Positions 23,622-32,095 of a stretch of 64,000 nucleotides of DNA are shown here, in pieces; the first letter of the stretch is position 1; each line of letters begins with the position of its first letter. The DNA comes from Micromonospora coxensis (lineage in GTDB: Bacteria > Actinomycetota > Actinomycetes > Mycobacteriales > Micromonosporaceae). The stretch lies in assembly GCF_900090295.1 (NCBI RefSeq), contig NZ_LT607753.1:5394001-5458000 (forward strand). Direction: 5' to 3'. Below the pieces are notes generated by a model, which ran no database searches, was not told the origin of the DNA, and worked only from the letters and a program-made list of their open reading frames with translations. A program made the translations under genes and the position numbers.

Positions 23622-24505
23622 GCCCGCGCCGCCGGAGCGCCGAAGTACTCGACGATCCGAGCGTAACTGTCCCGGGCGTGACCGTCGGACACCGCCTTCT
23701 CGACGAGCGTCCTGGTGTACTCGGCGATCGACGCGTCGACGCCCCGCGCCCGGCTCTCCTCGATGAGGTGCCCGATCGGCGAGAGATGGGTCTCCAAGGT
23801 CGCGTCGCTCGCCGCGTAGTCGCCGCTGTCGATCTGCTCGGCGTACAGGCTGAGGAACGAGGAGACCCCCAACAGCCAGTCCTTCACCAGCGGGAGAAAG
23901 GTGCTCGCGGCGATCCCCTCCGTGCCGACCAGCGCCACGGCATGCATGAAGCTGTTGAGGGTGCCCCACATGACCCCGAGCAGTGCCACGTCGTACACCG
24001 ACGGCAGGCCGGGGTCGGCACCCAGGAACGTGGTGCCGCCACCGAGGACGCGCAGTGCCGGTTCATTGGCGGTGAAGTCCTCCGGCGCTCCGCCGTAGAG
24101 GATGACGGCCTCAGGGGTACCGATGCCCGGCGGCGTCATCATGATCGCCCCGTCGAGGTATCCGGCTCCTCGCCCGGCGACCCGGCCGGCCATCTCCCGG
24201 GCCTCCGCCGAGGTGCCGGACGTCAGGTTCACCAGCACCCGGCCGGCGAGCGCGTCGCGCGCCGTGCCGAGGATCTCCTCCGCAGCCGGGTAGTCGCGCA
24301 CACAGACCACGACCAGAGGACTCGCCGCGATCGCGGCGGCGGCGGTGTCCACGGCGACCGCTCCGGCCGCCACCAGCTCGTCGGCCCGCCCGGGCGTGCG
24401 GTTCCACACCGTCGTCGGATGGCCGGCGGCCAGGAAAGCCCGGGCCAGGGCCCTGCCCATCATCCCCAGACCGAGCACCGTCACCGGCACACGCGCATCG
24501 TTCAT
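23618..24505 (-). CDS. NAD(P)-dependent oxidoreductase, imine reductase/beta-hydroxyacid dehydrogenase type
   Basis: 295 residues, the family's usual length. N-terminal Rossmann motif VLGLGMMGRALARAFLAAGHPTTVWNRT near residues 9-36, then VLVNLTSGTSAEAREMA and YLDGAIMMTPPGIG, the imine-reductase/GNAT6PGDH pattern (LDGxIMxxP). The C-terminal half is helical and mediates dimer formation in relatives. Divergent from the GlxA-family regulator at 24626, with a TGGCAGG/CCTGCCA repeat in between. Substrate unknown. Confidence 0.88.
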   Translation of the reverse strand: MNDARVPVTVLGLGMMGRALARAFLAAGHPTTVWNRTPGRADELVAAGAVAVDTAAAAIAASPLVVVCVRDYPAAEEILGTARDALAGRVLVNLTSGTSAEAREMAGRVAGRGAGYLDGAIMMTPPGIGTPEAVILYGGAPEDFTANEPALRVLGGGTTFLGADPGLPSVYDVALLGVMWGTLNSFMHAVALVGTEGIAASTFLPLVKDWLLGVSSFLSLYAEQIDSGDYAASDATLETHLSPIGHLIEESRARGVDASIAEYTRTLVEKAVSDGHARDSYARIVEYFGAPAARA

Positions 24506-24585
24506 CGTCGTCCCCCTCGTTCATCAGGCCCCGCCTCGGGTCCGTGCGGGGACAACGCTCGCACCAGGGCAGGGGCACCGAACAG

Positions 24586-24620
24586 TGGCAGGCCTGACGA
24601 CATTCACCAGTTTCCTGCCA
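24586..24620. promoter_or_regulatory. Spaced inverted repeat in divergent promoter
   Basis: TGGCAGG (24586-24592) and CCTGCCA (24614-24620), a perfect 7-bp pair 21 nt apart, ends 5 nt before the regulator's ATG. Candidate binding site of the GlxA-family regulator for autorepression and control of the oxidoreductase operon. Confidence 0.4.
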
Positions 24621-24625
24621 CTAGC

Positions 24626-25651
24626 ATGGAGGCCGTGGGCAGGCACATCGTCGCCGTCGCGGTGATCGACGACGTGACCCTCAGCCCTTGGGACATGTAC
24701 GAGCTCGGCATCGCCTGCGCGGTCTTCGGCGGCGCGCACACCGACCTGGCCGACCCCTGGTACGAGTTGCGCCTGTGCGGCATCCGGCGAGGCGCCCCGC
24801 CCCGTACGCCGGGCTTCGTGGTGAACACCGGCTACGGGATGGCGGACCTGGCCGGAGCCGACACCGTGGTCGTTCCCTCGGTGCCCGACGATTGCGTCCT
24901 GGGTGACCGCCCGCTCCCGCCCGAGCTGCTCGACGGGCTGCGCCAAGCACACGCCGCCGGCGCCCGCATCGTCTCGCTCTGCAACGGCGCGTTCGCCCTC
25001 GCCGCCGCCGGGCTGCTCGACGGCCGGCGAGTCACCGCCCACTGGTCGCACACCAGCCTGCTGGCGAAACGCCATCCGGACGTCGACGTCGACGACTCGG
25101 TGCTGTACGTCGACGAGGGTCAGGTGCTCACCAGCGCCGGGCTCAGCGCCGGACTGGACCTGTGCCTGCACGTGGTCCGCTGCGACTTCGGCGCGCACGT
25201 CGCGAACCAGCTGGCCCGCCGGATGGTGGTGCCCGCTCACCGGCCCGGCGGGCAGGCGCAGTTCGTCGAGCGCCCGGTCGCGCCGGCCGACGACGACAGC
25301 CTCGGCCCGGTCCTGCACTGGGCACTGGAGAACCTCGACCGTCCGTTGTCGGTGGACACCCTGGCGGCGCGAGCGCGGATGAGCCCGCGCACGTTCCACC
25401 GGCGGCTGCTCGCCGCGACCGGGCTCACGCCGATGAAGTGGCTGCTCAGCCAGCGCATCGCCCGAGCGCAGGCGCTCCTGGAGTCCACCGAGCTGCCGAT
25501 CGACAAGGTCAGCGAGCACAGCGGGCTCGGCACCGCGAACAACCTGCGCCGGCATTTCGCCGCGCAGGTGGGCGTCTCACCGACCGGCTACCGGCTGGCA
25601 TTCAGCGTTGGTGGGCAGCCGGGGGTCCGTCCCCGAGATCGGCGTAGCTGA
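24626..25651 (+). CDS. GlxA-family transcriptional regulator (DJ-1/PfpI domain plus AraC HTH)
   Basis: 341 residues from ATG 24626; no ribosome site precedes it. The longer open frame upstream runs antisense through the oxidoreductase and is not coding. Residues 5-185 form an amidotransferase-like DJ-1/PfpI domain, with the nucleophile-elbow SLCNGAFALAAAGLLDGRRVTAHW. Residues about 220-325 hold the AraC HTH pair: SVDTLAARARMSPRTFHRRL and TELPIDKVSEHSGLGTANNLRRHF. Likely regulator of the divergent oxidoreductase/DinB pair. Confidence 0.9.
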   Translation: MEAVGRHIVAVAVIDDVTLSPWDMYELGIACAVFGGAHTDLADPWYELRLCGIRRGAPPRTPGFVVNTGYGMADLAGADTVVVPSVPDDCVLGDRPLPPELLDGLRQAHAAGARIVSLCNGAFALAAAGLLDGRRVTAHWSHTSLLAKRHPDVDVDDSVLYVDEGQVLTSAGLSAGLDLCLHVVRCDFGAHVANQLARRMVVPAHRPGGQAQFVERPVAPADDDSLGPVLHWALENLDRPLSVDTLAARARMSPRTFHRRLLAATGLTPMKWLLSQRIARAQALLESTELPIDKVSEHSGLGTANNLRRHFAAQVGVSPTGYRLAFSVGGQPGVRPRDRRS

Positions 25652-25807
25652 GAAGCATGACGGCGAGAACAGCGTGGACGCCGATGCGCGGCGAGCCCTA
25701 CAGGCGCCCAACCGCAGCCAGACGCGCTGTCGACGTGCGGGTCAGCAGGAGGTGGTTGCCGTCCTGGATCAGAGCCGCGTCCTCGTCCCGACGGGCACGC
25801 GGTCCGG

Positions 25808-26050
25808 TCATGAACCCTCATCCCGCAACCGGGCTCGTGCCTGCTGGACCCGCTCGCCGTACTGCGGCGAGAACGGCTCGACCAGCTCCCGTTCCAGTAG
25901 GCACGTGAGATTCCACAGCGCCCGTTGCTCCGCCTGATCCTCGGCCAGGTCGGCAAAGTCGTTGGTCAGCTCGTCGGTGCGATACAGCCACTCGAACAGA
26001 ACCAGCGCCTCATCGCGACTGAGCCGCACGACCACCTCGTCCTCCGCCAC
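25808..26050 (-). CDS. Small acidic helical protein, unknown
   Basis: 80 residues from GTG 26050. Strongly acidic, reading VVVRLSRDEALVLFEWLYR, then LAEDQAEQRALWNLTCLLERELVEPFSPQY: a three-helix pattern. Proteins of this kind in actinomycetes are unannotated; a small immunity or antitoxin-like role is a guess. No operon partner. Confidence 0.6.
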   Translation of the reverse strand: MAEDEVVVRLSRDEALVLFEWLYRTDELTNDFADLAEDQAEQRALWNLTCLLERELVEPFSPQYGERVQQARARLRDEGS

Positions 26051-26288
26051 GCCCAGCAGCGTACGGACACCTCTTCGGTAGCACGAAGATCACGACCGAC
26101 ACGGCCCGAACGGGTCCGGTCAGGGCAGCGGGCGTGACCGTTCGTGCCCCCTGGCGACCGTCCGGGGTACTCGATACTGGCACCTGGATGGGCGCGACGG
26201 CCGCCGTCTGCCTCGCAAATGTCCTCGTGGTCGACCCGAGCCACTCTCGCTTGACTTCAACCGAACTTCAGCTTGAAGACTCGAGCGC

Positions 26289-27323
26289 ATGACGGGTTCC
26301 GTCCTCGACGAGGCATACGAACGGGTGCGCCACACTGGCCCGGAGCGGGACGGTTGGCTGTCCAACCACGCCCCCATGGCGGTGGAGGCCCTGGTCCACC
26401 ACGGCCACGAGCGGGCAGTTCACCGCTGGATCGACGGCTACGCGGACAAGTTGGAGGAGCGGCCACGGGGTATCCGACCCATCCCGAGTGATGAGTGGCG
26501 CGACCCGCTCGGCGACCCGGTTCGTACCGGAGACTGGCTCAACCATTTCGACCGCGAGTTGGCCGGCGAACCCTGGCGGGAGGTGCTGGTCCGGTGGTGG
26601 CCGCGCCTGCTACCTGGCATAGCCGCCGGCGCGACCCACGGAGTCATCCGGGTCGGCCACGCCGTACGCGCACTGCTCGACGAGGAGACCCAGCCGCGCG
26701 TCGCCGAACTCGGTCAGGGGCTGGCCTACTGGGCCGCCCGGTGGCAGCCCCTCGCACCACCCGGCGCCGGACCGTACCCGACGACCGACGCCCGGTCCGC
26801 GCTCGACGCGGTACCCCGCGTACCCGACCAGCGGTCCGGCATCCGAGCCCGCCTCGCTCAACTGGCCGACCTGCCCCGGTGGCCCTCAGTAGCCGGCGCA
26901 GTGCCCGGCACCAACGAGGACGACGTGCCGACACGGCTCGGCGGCATCGTCGACGCCGCGGTCGTCCGGCACGGCACCCACGGGTACGCCAGCCCCGTCA
27001 TGCTCGTCCACGCCGCCACCGCGCCGAACGCGGTCCTGCGGGCCTTGCCGGCGCTACCGCCAACGCTCTGGGCGCCGAGCCTTGCGGCCGCCTGGGCGGC
27101 GTCGGCTGCGGTCACCGCGGCCTACGCCCCGGCCGAGGCCCGGCCCGTCCCGCCCGCTGGCACCGACCTGAGCCTCGATGAGGTCATGCGCCGGGCGGCA
27201 GACTCCGGAGATGCGCACGCGATCAAGTTCATCGATACGGTGAGTGACACGTACACCCGCTCCGGTGATCCCGCCCTGCTCGCCATCGCCGCGCAATCCA
27301 CCGAGCAGATCGCCGCCGACTGA
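26289..27323 (+). CDS. Questin oxidase-like (DUF4243) protein
   Basis: 344 residues. The start LDEAYERVRHTGPERDGWLSNHAPMAVEALVHHG is the characteristic opening of the questin-oxidase-like family, and the later LLPGIAAGATHGVIRVGHAVRAL contains its conserved G-x-x-H-G-x-I-R-x-x-H. TRSGDPALLAIAAQS closes the protein. Family members include fungal Baeyer-Villiger-type questin oxidases; bacterial ones are uncharacterised. Stands alone. Confidence 0.85.
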   Translation: MTGSVLDEAYERVRHTGPERDGWLSNHAPMAVEALVHHGHERAVHRWIDGYADKLEERPRGIRPIPSDEWRDPLGDPVRTGDWLNHFDRELAGEPWREVLVRWWPRLLPGIAAGATHGVIRVGHAVRALLDEETQPRVAELGQGLAYWAARWQPLAPPGAGPYPTTDARSALDAVPRVPDQRSGIRARLAQLADLPRWPSVAGAVPGTNEDDVPTRLGGIVDAAVVRHGTHGYASPVMLVHAATAPNAVLRALPALPPTLWAPSLAAAWAASAAVTAAYAPAEARPVPPAGTDLSLDEVMRRAADSGDAHAIKFIDTVSDTYTRSGDPALLAIAAQSTEQIAAD

Positions 27324-27368
27324 CGACTGTGTGCCGTCTGCCCTGACAGGCGGCCGCCCATGCAGGTC

Positions 27369-27402
27369 AAAGGGCCACTTTCCGGCTTCGCCGGTGGCCT
27401 TT
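27369..27402 (+). terminator. Second copy of the tRNA-Val downstream terminator
   Basis: AAAGGGCCACTTTCCGG, loop, CCGGTGGCCTTT. With the preceding GCCCATGCAGGTC it aligns with the sequence directly after tRNA-Val (GCCCACGCAGGTCAAAGGCC). It terminates the questin-oxidase-like gene now, but may be the original tRNA terminator displaced by insertion. Confidence 0.65.
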
Positions 27403-27475
27403 CGTGCAGCAGTGGTCAGCGGGCGGGCGACGACGGGGCGGGTGGATGTCCGCCGGTGCTGTTACCTTGCCGGCC

Positions 27476-28078
27476 GTGGACGATCAGCTGACGTGGATCG
27501 ACCGGATCATCGACGTGACCGGATGGCACCAGGAACCCGAGGACGGCGCCGGCTGGGAGGCGACGGAGGCCGAGCTGGGCGTGGCGCTGCCGACGGACTT
27601 CAAGGAACTGTGCCGGCGGTTCGTGCCCGGGTCGTTCTACGCGTACCTGGACCTGCTGCGGCCGACTGACGAGCACATGTCGCGGGAACTGATCGCGGCA
27701 TGGGCGTTCTGCCGGAGCGAGTCCTTCGCGAGTGGGTACGCCCCGTGCAGGATCTATGGGCCAGGGAAGGGGCCAGGGCTGATCCAATGGGGTGACGACG
27801 AGGTCGAGGGGCAGTACTACTGGCTGGCGGATCCCTCGGTGGAGCCCGACCGGTGGCCGGTGGTCGCCCGGAGGTGCGGCGATCCATGGCATCGGTTCGA
27901 CATGCCGACGACGGAATTCATCCACCGGATGATCGCGGACCCCGAGTTCGCACCGTTCACGGTGGCCGACCCCGGGCGGCGGGCCTTCTACCTGCCTCAC
28001 TGGCAGACGATCTCCACCGCAGAGGAGTGGAAGGCTCTCACCGACCCGAAGCGGGAGAGCCGGACGGCGCATCCCTGA
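27476..28078 (+). CDS. SMI1/KNR4-family (SUKH) protein
   Basis: 200 residues from GTG 27476; an in-frame start at 27404 would read through the terminator region and looks worse. WEATEAELGVALPTDFKELCRRF is the SUKH opening (LGxxLPxDFKxL), with a later LIQWGDDEVEGQYYWLADP (GDxxGxxYYW). SUKH proteins are often immunity proteins of polymorphic toxins, though no toxin is adjacent here. Confidence 0.82.
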   Translation: MDDQLTWIDRIIDVTGWHQEPEDGAGWEATEAELGVALPTDFKELCRRFVPGSFYAYLDLLRPTDEHMSRELIAAWAFCRSESFASGYAPCRIYGPGKGPGLIQWGDDEVEGQYYWLADPSVEPDRWPVVARRCGDPWHRFDMPTTEFIHRMIADPEFAPFTVADPGRRAFYLPHWQTISTAEEWKALTDPKRESRTAHP

Positions 28079-28102
28079 GTTGCGCGACCAGTCGTCGGGA
28101 GG

Positions 28103-28474
28103 TCAGCGCCGGTCAGCCTGGCGGAGCATCGCGTCCGTCTCGGGATCGGGCATGAGCTGCCGGACCTCCTGCGCGCAGCGGCACGCGGCAGCGATCCTGG
28201 TGGCCCACGCCAGCGCCTCCCCGCGGGAGGCCACGTCGACGATCGTGAAGCCGCCGACGACCGCCTTGGTCTCCGGGTAGGGGCCGTCGGTGACCGTCCC
28301 GTCCGTGGCCACGACGCTCGCCCGCTGCCTCTCCAGTCCGGCGCCGAACACGAACACGCCGGCGTCGACGGCCTCCTGGACGACCGCGTGCGCGGCCTTG
28401 CCCACGTCGGGCATCTCCTCGTCGGGGATGTGGTCCATCGCGCCGGCGTCGAACGAGATCAAGTAACGCGTCAT
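28103..28474 (-). CDS. YciI/YCII-related protein
   Basis: 123 residues from ATG 28474 with GGGAG 8 nt upstream. MTRYLISFDAGAMDHIPDEE, then DAGVFVFGAGLERQRASVVATDGTVTDGPYPETKAVVGGFTIVDVASRGEAL, is the YCII alpha-beta ferredoxin-like fold of the type that usually accompanies ECF sigma factors (DGPFxExKExxGGFxIxD). The nearest sigma gene, sigJ, is about 1 kb away on the same strand. Confidence 0.85.
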   Translation of the reverse strand: MTRYLISFDAGAMDHIPDEEMPDVGKAAHAVVQEAVDAGVFVFGAGLERQRASVVATDGTVTDGPYPETKAVVGGFTIVDVASRGEALAWATRIAAACRCAQEVRQLMPDPETDAMLRQADRR

Positions 28475-29077
28475 CCCATCGCTCCCTTGTCCCGGCGGCC
28501 TTCTCCGGCCGCCTCTCACCTGTTCCGCGAACGACTCGCCCGGATCGACGCTATGCCAGGAGGACCTCTCACGTGACCCCGTCGCTCGGCGTCTGCCTGG
28601 GAGTGTCGCCCCTGTTCGCGGAGGACCTCGCCGGCGGCAGCACACCGACCGCTCCGTGCTCGTCGACCGACCAGCACGGCCGCTCGTCGCGGATGTCCGC
28701 GAGGAGATCACGTGGCCGAACAGGCACTGGCGCGGCCATCGGCGACAGGTGAGCATGCCCGCACGGATCGTGCTGCGGCGGCCGTCGCTGCCGGGCCACT
28801 ACGGCCCGCCGTACCTGGTACCTGGTCGCGGCGCTGATCGCCGTCCAAGGCGGTGGCGGTGCTGGCCGCCGCCGGGCTGGCATCCCTCGGCATGCTGGCC
28901 GGCACCGTGTCGGCGGTGGTCGTCGCGGTCCGGCGGCGGCGCTCCTCGCAGGCGTCGTGGGCGACCCCCGCTTGACCCCGACCGGGAGCAGGGACAGCTG
29001 GGCGAGCCACGCCAGGAGCACCGGTGGGTCGAACAACGCGATTCCCGAACCGACCGGGTCAGGGGCAGACTGTCGGT
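28475..29077. other. Intergenic, possibly decayed coding DNA, about 600 bp
   Basis: No intact gene. A short plus-strand reading ending near 28975 (VAVLAAAGLASLGMLAGTVS plus a basic tail) looks like the end of a small membrane protein, but upstream it is out of frame with a matching LVAALIAV-like stretch. It may be a frameshifted remnant. Confidence 0.4.
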
Positions 29078-29204
29078 GGACCGGTGGCAGAGCCGGGTCA
29101 TCGCAGCGCCGAGACGCCGACTGCTGCGCACCCGTGGCGGCTCACGGCGCATGGGGCCACTGGCGTGCCATGCCCCATCGGGGGTTCGAATCCCCTCCGG
29201 TCCG
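29078..29204 (+). ncRNA. Class-II tRNA-like RNA with expanded anticodon arm
   Basis: The acceptor GGACCGG (29078-29084) pairs perfectly with CCGGTCC (29197-29203). U8 is present. The D-loop (29091-29100) has the canonical A14-R15, G18-G19 and A21. The T-arm is GGGGG-TTCGAAT-CCCCT (29180-29196). A long variable arm has a perfect 7-bp stem (29151-29157 with 29172-29178). The anticodon stem GCGCC/GGCGC (29106-29110 with 29146-29150) is perfect, but it encloses 35 nt instead of 7, so no anticodon can be assigned. It could be a decayed tRNA-Ser, a tRNA with an insertion, or a tRNA-mimic regulatory RNA. Total 127 nt. Confidence 0.5.
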
Positions 29205-29268
29205 CTCATGCTCCCCGCACCGCCGACCGTGGGGACGTCGACGGCGTCCGATCCGGGCGCGCGGTGGG

Positions 29269-30183
29269 TCAGCGGCCGGTCTCGATGCGGTGGACGGTCC
29301 GGGCGCCGACGGCGTGGAGCTTGTCGGGGTTGGCGACGTTGTGGATGCCCGCGATGCGGCCGTCCTCGGCGAGGTCGAGGGTGAGCGTGGCGATGACACG
29401 GCCAGCGCCGCTGAACACGATGCCCGCCTGGCCGTTCAGCTCGACCAGCTCGACCGTCATGTCGGCGGGCTCGACGCCCTGGTAGGGGCGGGTGGCGATG
29501 CCCGCGAACCAGGCGCCGACCCGGTCCGCGCCGGTGACCGGGCGCATCGCCTGGCGGACCTTGCCGCCACCGTCGGTCCACAGCGTCACGTCCGGTGCGA
29601 GCAACTGCATCAGCAGGTTGATGTCGCCGCCGGTGGCGGCGGTGACGAAGCGCTCGGTGACCTCCCGCTGGCGTACCCGATCGGCGGGGAAGCGGGGCCG
29701 CCGGGCCCGCACGTGCCCCCGCGCGCGGTGCGCGGCCTGCCGTACGGCGTCCTCCGAGCGGTCGACGGCCTCGGCGATCTCGGCGTGGCTGAAGCCGAAG
29801 GCCTCCTTCAGGACGAACACCGCGCGCTCCAGCGGGGTCAACGTCTCCAGCACCACGAGCAGGGCCATCGACACCGCGTCCGTGGCGGCCACGTCGTCGG
29901 CGGTGTCGGTGCTGGTCAGGATCGGCTCGGGCAGCCACGGGCCGACGTACGTCTCGCGCCGGACCCGGGCCGAGCGGAGCCGGTCGAGCGCCAGGTTCGA
30001 CACGATCCGCGCCAGGTAACCCTTGGGGTCGGCCACCCGGGACCGGTCGGCCGCCGACCAGCGCAACCAGGCGTCCTGCACCGCGTCCTCGGCGTCGGCC
30101 GCGCTGCCGAGGATGCGGTACGCCACGGAGAACAGCAGGTGCCGGTACTCGTCGAACACCTGCCCGCGCGGGTCGGGGGTCAT
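29269..30183 (-). CDS. sigJ: ECF41-type RNA polymerase sigma factor SigJ
   Basis: 304 residues from ATG 30183, which overlaps the upstream stop (ATGA). Sigma region 2 is FDEYRHLLFSVAYRILGSAADAEDAVQDAWLRW; region 4 is LTPLERAVFVLKEAFGFSHAEIAEAVDRSEDAVRQAAHRAR. A linker WLPEP and a C-terminal SnoaL-like domain ending in NPDKLHAV are the two signature motifs of ECF41 factors, in which the C-terminal domain tunes activity instead of a separate anti-sigma. The coupled flavoprotein gene upstream fits the ECF41 habit of neighbouring an oxidoreductase. Confidence 0.93.
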   Translation of the reverse strand: MTPDPRGQVFDEYRHLLFSVAYRILGSAADAEDAVQDAWLRWSAADRSRVADPKGYLARIVSNLALDRLRSARVRRETYVGPWLPEPILTSTDTADDVAATDAVSMALLVVLETLTPLERAVFVLKEAFGFSHAEIAEAVDRSEDAVRQAAHRARGHVRARRPRFPADRVRQREVTERFVTAATGGDINLLMQLLAPDVTLWTDGGGKVRQAMRPVTGADRVGAWFAGIATRPYQGVEPADMTVELVELNGQAGIVFSGAGRVIATLTLDLAEDGRIAGIHNVANPDKLHAVGARTVHRIETGR

Positions 30184-31340
30184 CGGGTGTACCGGCCGCC
30201 GCGACGCCACGCGAGCAGGCCCACCGACGGGAACCGCTTCAGCCGCGCGAACGACGGCCACGGCGACGAACTCACCGTCTCCTTGTACCAGGCGGCGGGA
30301 CGGCCGGTCAGACAGAGCCGCCGGGGGCTGTCGTCGGGGTGGGTGAACTGGACGACCGCGTCGCGCCGGCCCAGGCTTACCGGGGCGTGCAGGTACCCGA
30401 ACCGGAACCGACCGGGCTGTCGGCCGGTCAGCTCACGCGCGATCGACTGCGCGGCGTGCACACCGGTCGGCATGCCGCTCTGGCAGGTGCCGTGCACGAT
30501 CCCGTAGCCCTGCCGGACGGCGGCGGCGTCACCGACGGCGTACACCTGCGGGTGCGACACCGAGCGCAGCGTGGGGTCGGTGACGACCCGGCCGCGCTCG
30601 TCGACCCGCAGACCCGCCGCGGCCGCCAGCGGCGACACCCGTACCCCGCTGGTCCACAGCACCAGGTCGGCGGGGACGCTGTCGCCGCCGGCGAGGTCCA
30701 CCGCCCCGGGCCGCACCGTGACGATCTCCGCGCCGCTCACCACCCGCACCCCCAGCAGGGCGAGCGCGCCGTGCAGGTACGCCCTGGCCTTCGGCCCCAT
30801 CGTCGATCCCGGCTCCTGCCGGCCGATGAGCACCACGTCCAGGGCGGGGTGCCGTTCGGCCAGCTCGGCCGCCGCCTCGACCCCGGTCAGCCCGCTGCCG
30901 CAGACGGCCACGGTGCCGCTGCCCAGGCCGGCCAGCCGCCGCGCCAGCAGCTCGGCGTCGGGGGCGCTGTTCAGCGTGTACGCGTGGTCGTCCACCCCGG
31001 GTACGGCGGCGGTGTCGGTGACCGAGCCGAGCGCGTAGACCAGCCGGTCGTACTCCAGCGACCGCTCGTCGTCGACGCGGACGGTACGCGCGGCGGCGTC
31101 CACGCCGGTGACCCAGCCGCGTACGAAGTCCACCCCGGTGCCGTCGAGCAGGTGCGGGATGCGCAGCTCGGCCAGTTGCTGCCCGGACGCGGTCTGGTGC
31201 AGCCGCAGCCGCTCGGTGAACCGCTCGTCCGCGTTGACGAGGGTGATGTGCACGTCGTCGCGGCGCGTGGTGCGGGCGGCCAGGCTCACCGTCGCGGCCA
31301 TGCCCGCGTACCCCGCGCCGAGGATCACGATCCTGTTCAT
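30180..31340 (-). CDS. NAD(P)/FAD-dependent oxidoreductase (type II NADH dehydrogenase-like)
   Basis: 386 residues from ATG 31340 with AAGGAG 7 nt upstream. FAD motif MNRIVILGAGYAGMAATVSLA (G-x-G-x-x-G), second dinucleotide site VAVCGSGLTGVEAAAELAE, and the C-terminal FAD motif PQVYAVGDAAAV. HGTCQSGMPTGVHAAQSIAREL is typical of NDH-2-like quinone reductases. No membrane anchor is evident. Its stop overlaps sigJ's ATG, so sigma factor and enzyme are coexpressed and the enzyme is the probable regulon partner. Confidence 0.9.
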   Translation of the reverse strand: MNRIVILGAGYAGMAATVSLAARTTRRDDVHITLVNADERFTERLRLHQTASGQQLAELRIPHLLDGTGVDFVRGWVTGVDAAARTVRVDDERSLEYDRLVYALGSVTDTAAVPGVDDHAYTLNSAPDAELLARRLAGLGSGTVAVCGSGLTGVEAAAELAERHPALDVVLIGRQEPGSTMGPKARAYLHGALALLGVRVVSGAEIVTVRPGAVDLAGGDSVPADLVLWTSGVRVSPLAAAAGLRVDERGRVVTDPTLRSVSHPQVYAVGDAAAVRQGYGIVHGTCQSGMPTGVHAAQSIARELTGRQPGRFRFGYLHAPVSLGRRDAVVQFTHPDDSPRRLCLTGRPAAWYKETVSSSPWPSFARLKRFPSVGLLAWRRGGRYTR

Positions 31341-31439
31341 GTGCCTGCTCCTTCTCGCGTGGAGGACGACCTCGGAACGAGAGGGAGGGGACGGATCGTG
31401 AGGTGCGGTGACCGGGGTCACACGCTTCCGGTGGCCGGC

Positions 31440-31844
31440 CTACTGCTCGGCGCCGCTGAGGCCCGGGCTCACCGGATCGGCGCCGTCGGGCTCGCCGACG
31501 AGGGTGTCCGGGACGCGCATGTGCCACGCGTCGGTGACGAGTTCCTCCAGGCGCGCGACGTCCACCTGGGCCAGCCGCAGCATGACCAGGGGCAGCCCGT
31601 CGTACCCGGACGTGGTGAAGAAGAGCTCGGGCTCGCCGAGGAGCAGCGCCTGCTTCTCCGCCTCGTCGCCGACGTACAGCACGGCGATGTCGGTACGGAT
31701 GCGGCGTGGCGTGCCGGGGGTGCGCTCGGGATAGGACCAGACGAAGCCCTTGCCGCCGACCCGGAAGTCGAAGCCCTCGCTGTCGATCTCGACCACGTCG
31801 GGCAGCGCCAGCGCCAGGCGGCGGACGTCGTCGGCGTCAGCCAT
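31440..31844 (-). CDS. MmcQ/YjbR-family protein
   Basis: 134 residues from ATG 31844, GGAG upstream. MADADDVRRLALALPDVVEIDSEGFDFRVGGKGFVW opens the YjbR fold, and DVARLEELVTDAWHMRVPDTL closes it. Double-wing fold of unknown function, found singly in many actinomycetes; a second, diverged copy lies at 40544. Confidence 0.85.
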   Translation of the reverse strand: MADADDVRRLALALPDVVEIDSEGFDFRVGGKGFVWSYPERTPGTPRRIRTDIAVLYVGDEAEKQALLLGEPELFFTTSGYDGLPLVMLRLAQVDVARLEELVTDAWHMRVPDTLVGEPDGADPVSPGLSGAEQ

Positions 31845-32030
31845 CGAGGTTGCTCCGGGACACCGCCTCCTGCATGCGCACAGGCTAGCCGCTACGGCCG
31901 ACATCGCCGCCGCGGGCTCGCGGGATCCGACGGTGGGTCGGCCCGCCGGGTGGCCGAGCGGCGGCGTACCGGCTCACCCGGCGCGCCGCCGGCGGCCCGC
32001 GCGGGACCGGTGCCCCACCCCGACGCGACG

Positions 32031-32084
32031 CCGCCCTCCCTCGCCGCGCTGCTCCGGCCCGGGCCGCGCGGCGAGGGAGGGCGG
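32031..32084 (-). terminator. 18-bp perfect hairpin terminator of the secreted protein gene
   Basis: CCGCCCTCCCTCGCCGCG (32031-32048) pairs exactly with 32067-32084. It begins 12 nt past the stop of the gene at 32096. Confidence 0.7.
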
Positions 32085-32095
32085 CGGGGCGTCCG

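Noticed and set aside
28569..29036. Possible small membrane protein ending near 28975
   Set aside because: Only a 40-codon fragment is coherent, without a start signal and with an apparent frameshift upstream; kept only as a note in the intergenic entry.
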